NCBI GenBank assembly: GCA_018224505.1
Contig: JAGTVD010000296.1
Coordinates: forward strand, 1 to 6,270
From: Desulfatitalea sp.
GTDB taxonomy: Bacteria; Desulfobacterota; Desulfobacteria; Desulfobacterales; Desulfosarcinaceae
Length of the DNA: 6,270 bases
Reading direction: 5' to 3'
This document shows, in pieces, positions 5,703 through 6,270 of the stretch; within the stretch, counting starts at the first letter, position 1, and each line of letters begins with the position of its first letter. Position numbers and translations under genes: made by a program. The notes under the pieces are model-generated. The model had not been told where the DNA came from. It saw nothing but the letters and a program-made list of their open reading frames with translations, and did no database searches.

Positions 5703-6270
5703 TCAAGGGCGCGGAATTTCACGGGTCACGAAATCTCGTGACCGCAGCCACCGAACATTCGTGGGGGCGTGCATCATCTCTGCGTTTGCGGGTTTTGGAT
5801 CGGGTCGTCTGATCCCCAACGCCTTCAGTTTGGATTGGAGGGTGGACGGCGCCACGCCCAGCAAGTCGGCCGCACCCTTTTTCCCGGCAATACGCCACTG
5901 GGCGGTTTGCATCGCCAAGATCAGATTTTCCCGCTCCATTTGCTTGATCTCTCGAATTGTCCGGACAGTGCCGGTTTCCGAATGGGCCGATTTTGGCATC
6001 TCCGCAGCACGGGACGCGGCGTCGGAAGGCAAGGCGTGGTCCAGGTTCAAACGCCCATAACGGGCCGTTATCACGCCCCGCTCGATGACGTTTTGCAGTT
6101 CACGCACGTTGCCGGGCCAATCGTACGTTTTGAGGCGCGCGAGAAGATCGGGGGTCAGCGGGTCAATGGCGCGTCCCATGCGGCCGGCGATTTTTTCTGT
6201 CAGGTGCACGGCCAGCAGTTCAATATCGCCGCCGCGCCGACGCAGGGGCGGCACGGTGATGGGAAAGACG
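5703..6270 (-). CDS. Sigma-54-dependent transcriptional activator, C-terminal part (cut by window edge)
   Basis: The last 188 residues of an enhancer-binding protein that drives open-complex formation by sigma-54 RNA polymerase. The visible part begins in the C-terminal portion of the AAA+ domain: VFPITVPPLRRRGGDIELL (1-19), then YDWPGNVRELQNVIERG (49-65), which is the sensor-2 motif. A variable linker (about 75-105) leads to a Fis-type helix-turn-helix (about 112-153), with WRIAGKKGAADLLGVAPSTLQSKLKALGI resembling FhlA-type activators. A tail of about 35 residues follows the helix-turn-helix (RRPDPKPANAEMMHAP... to REIPRP), longer than usual, and its final codons contain a DNA palindrome. 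The frame is open to the right edge, so the sensory domain and the Walker motifs are outside the window. It is transcribed towards osmC, its probable target. The signal it senses is unknown. Confidence 0.93.
   Translation of the reverse strand, partial: VFPITVPPLRRRGGDIELLAVHLTEKIAGRMGRAIDPLTPDLLARLKTYDWPGNVRELQNVIERGVITARYGRLNLDHALPSDAASRAAEMPKSAHSETGTVRTIREIKQMERENLILAMQTAQWRIAGKKGAADLLGVAPSTLQSKLKALGIRRPDPKPANAEMMHAPTNVRWLRSRDFVTREIPRP
5724..5743. promoter_or_regulatory. Palindromic upstream activator site, probable enhancer for the sigma-54 promoter
   Basis: GGTCACGA - AATC - TCGTGACC is a perfect 8-bp inverted repeat around a four-base centre. Its centre lies about 120 bp upstream of the predicted osmC transcription start, a normal enhancer distance for sigma-54 activators. 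An AT-rich stretch (5641-5690) separates it from the promoter and could aid looping. The site lies within the last coding codons of the activator gene. The binding protein is inferred to be that activator, since the family binds dyad sites through its Fis-type domain. Confidence 0.5.

Overview
The window reads almost entirely on the minus strand and looks like a GC-rich bacterial chromosome of proteobacterial type. The FhlA-like sigma-54 activator, the sigma-54 promoter and the style of the amino-acid genes would fit a Desulfobacterota/deltaproteobacterial-like organism. That placement is inference; no rRNA or other marker gene is present.

In transcription order (right to left): the C-terminal part of a sigma-54-dependent activator (5703-6270, cut by the right edge); a 145-bp regulatory gap with a very good -24/-12 promoter and an upstream palindrome; an OsmC-family protein (4979-5557); a 266-bp gap rich in hairpins; a 123-residue membrane protein that looks like a doubled DUF2065/YjeT-type unit (4341-4712); a 133-bp gap; then a tight four-gene amino-acid operon. 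The operon runs: threonine ammonia-lyase with C-terminal ACT domain (2948-4207), class-III aminotransferase of the ArgD/AstC family (1680-2936), M20-family metallo-hydrolase (391-1650) and the N-terminal 137 residues of arginine N-succinyltransferase AstA (1-413, cut by the left edge). Spacings in the operon are 11 bp, 29 bp and a 23-bp overlap.

The four-gene operon is probably for amino-acid breakdown. AstA succinylates arginine, an AstC-type transaminase acts on succinylornithine, and an amidohydrolase could remove the succinyl group. In the textbook AST pathway the last step is done by AstE, an M14-family enzyme, so an M20 enzyme here suggests a variant pathway or a different acyl substrate. 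The threonine ammonia-lyase feeds 2-oxobutyrate from threonine into the same catabolic economy.

The most striking regulatory feature is the pairing of the sigma-54 activator gene with a sigma-54 promoter for osmC. The likely enhancer palindrome lies inside the last codons of the activator gene, about 120 bp upstream of the predicted start of transcription. No mobile elements, CRISPR, tRNA or rRNA were seen.
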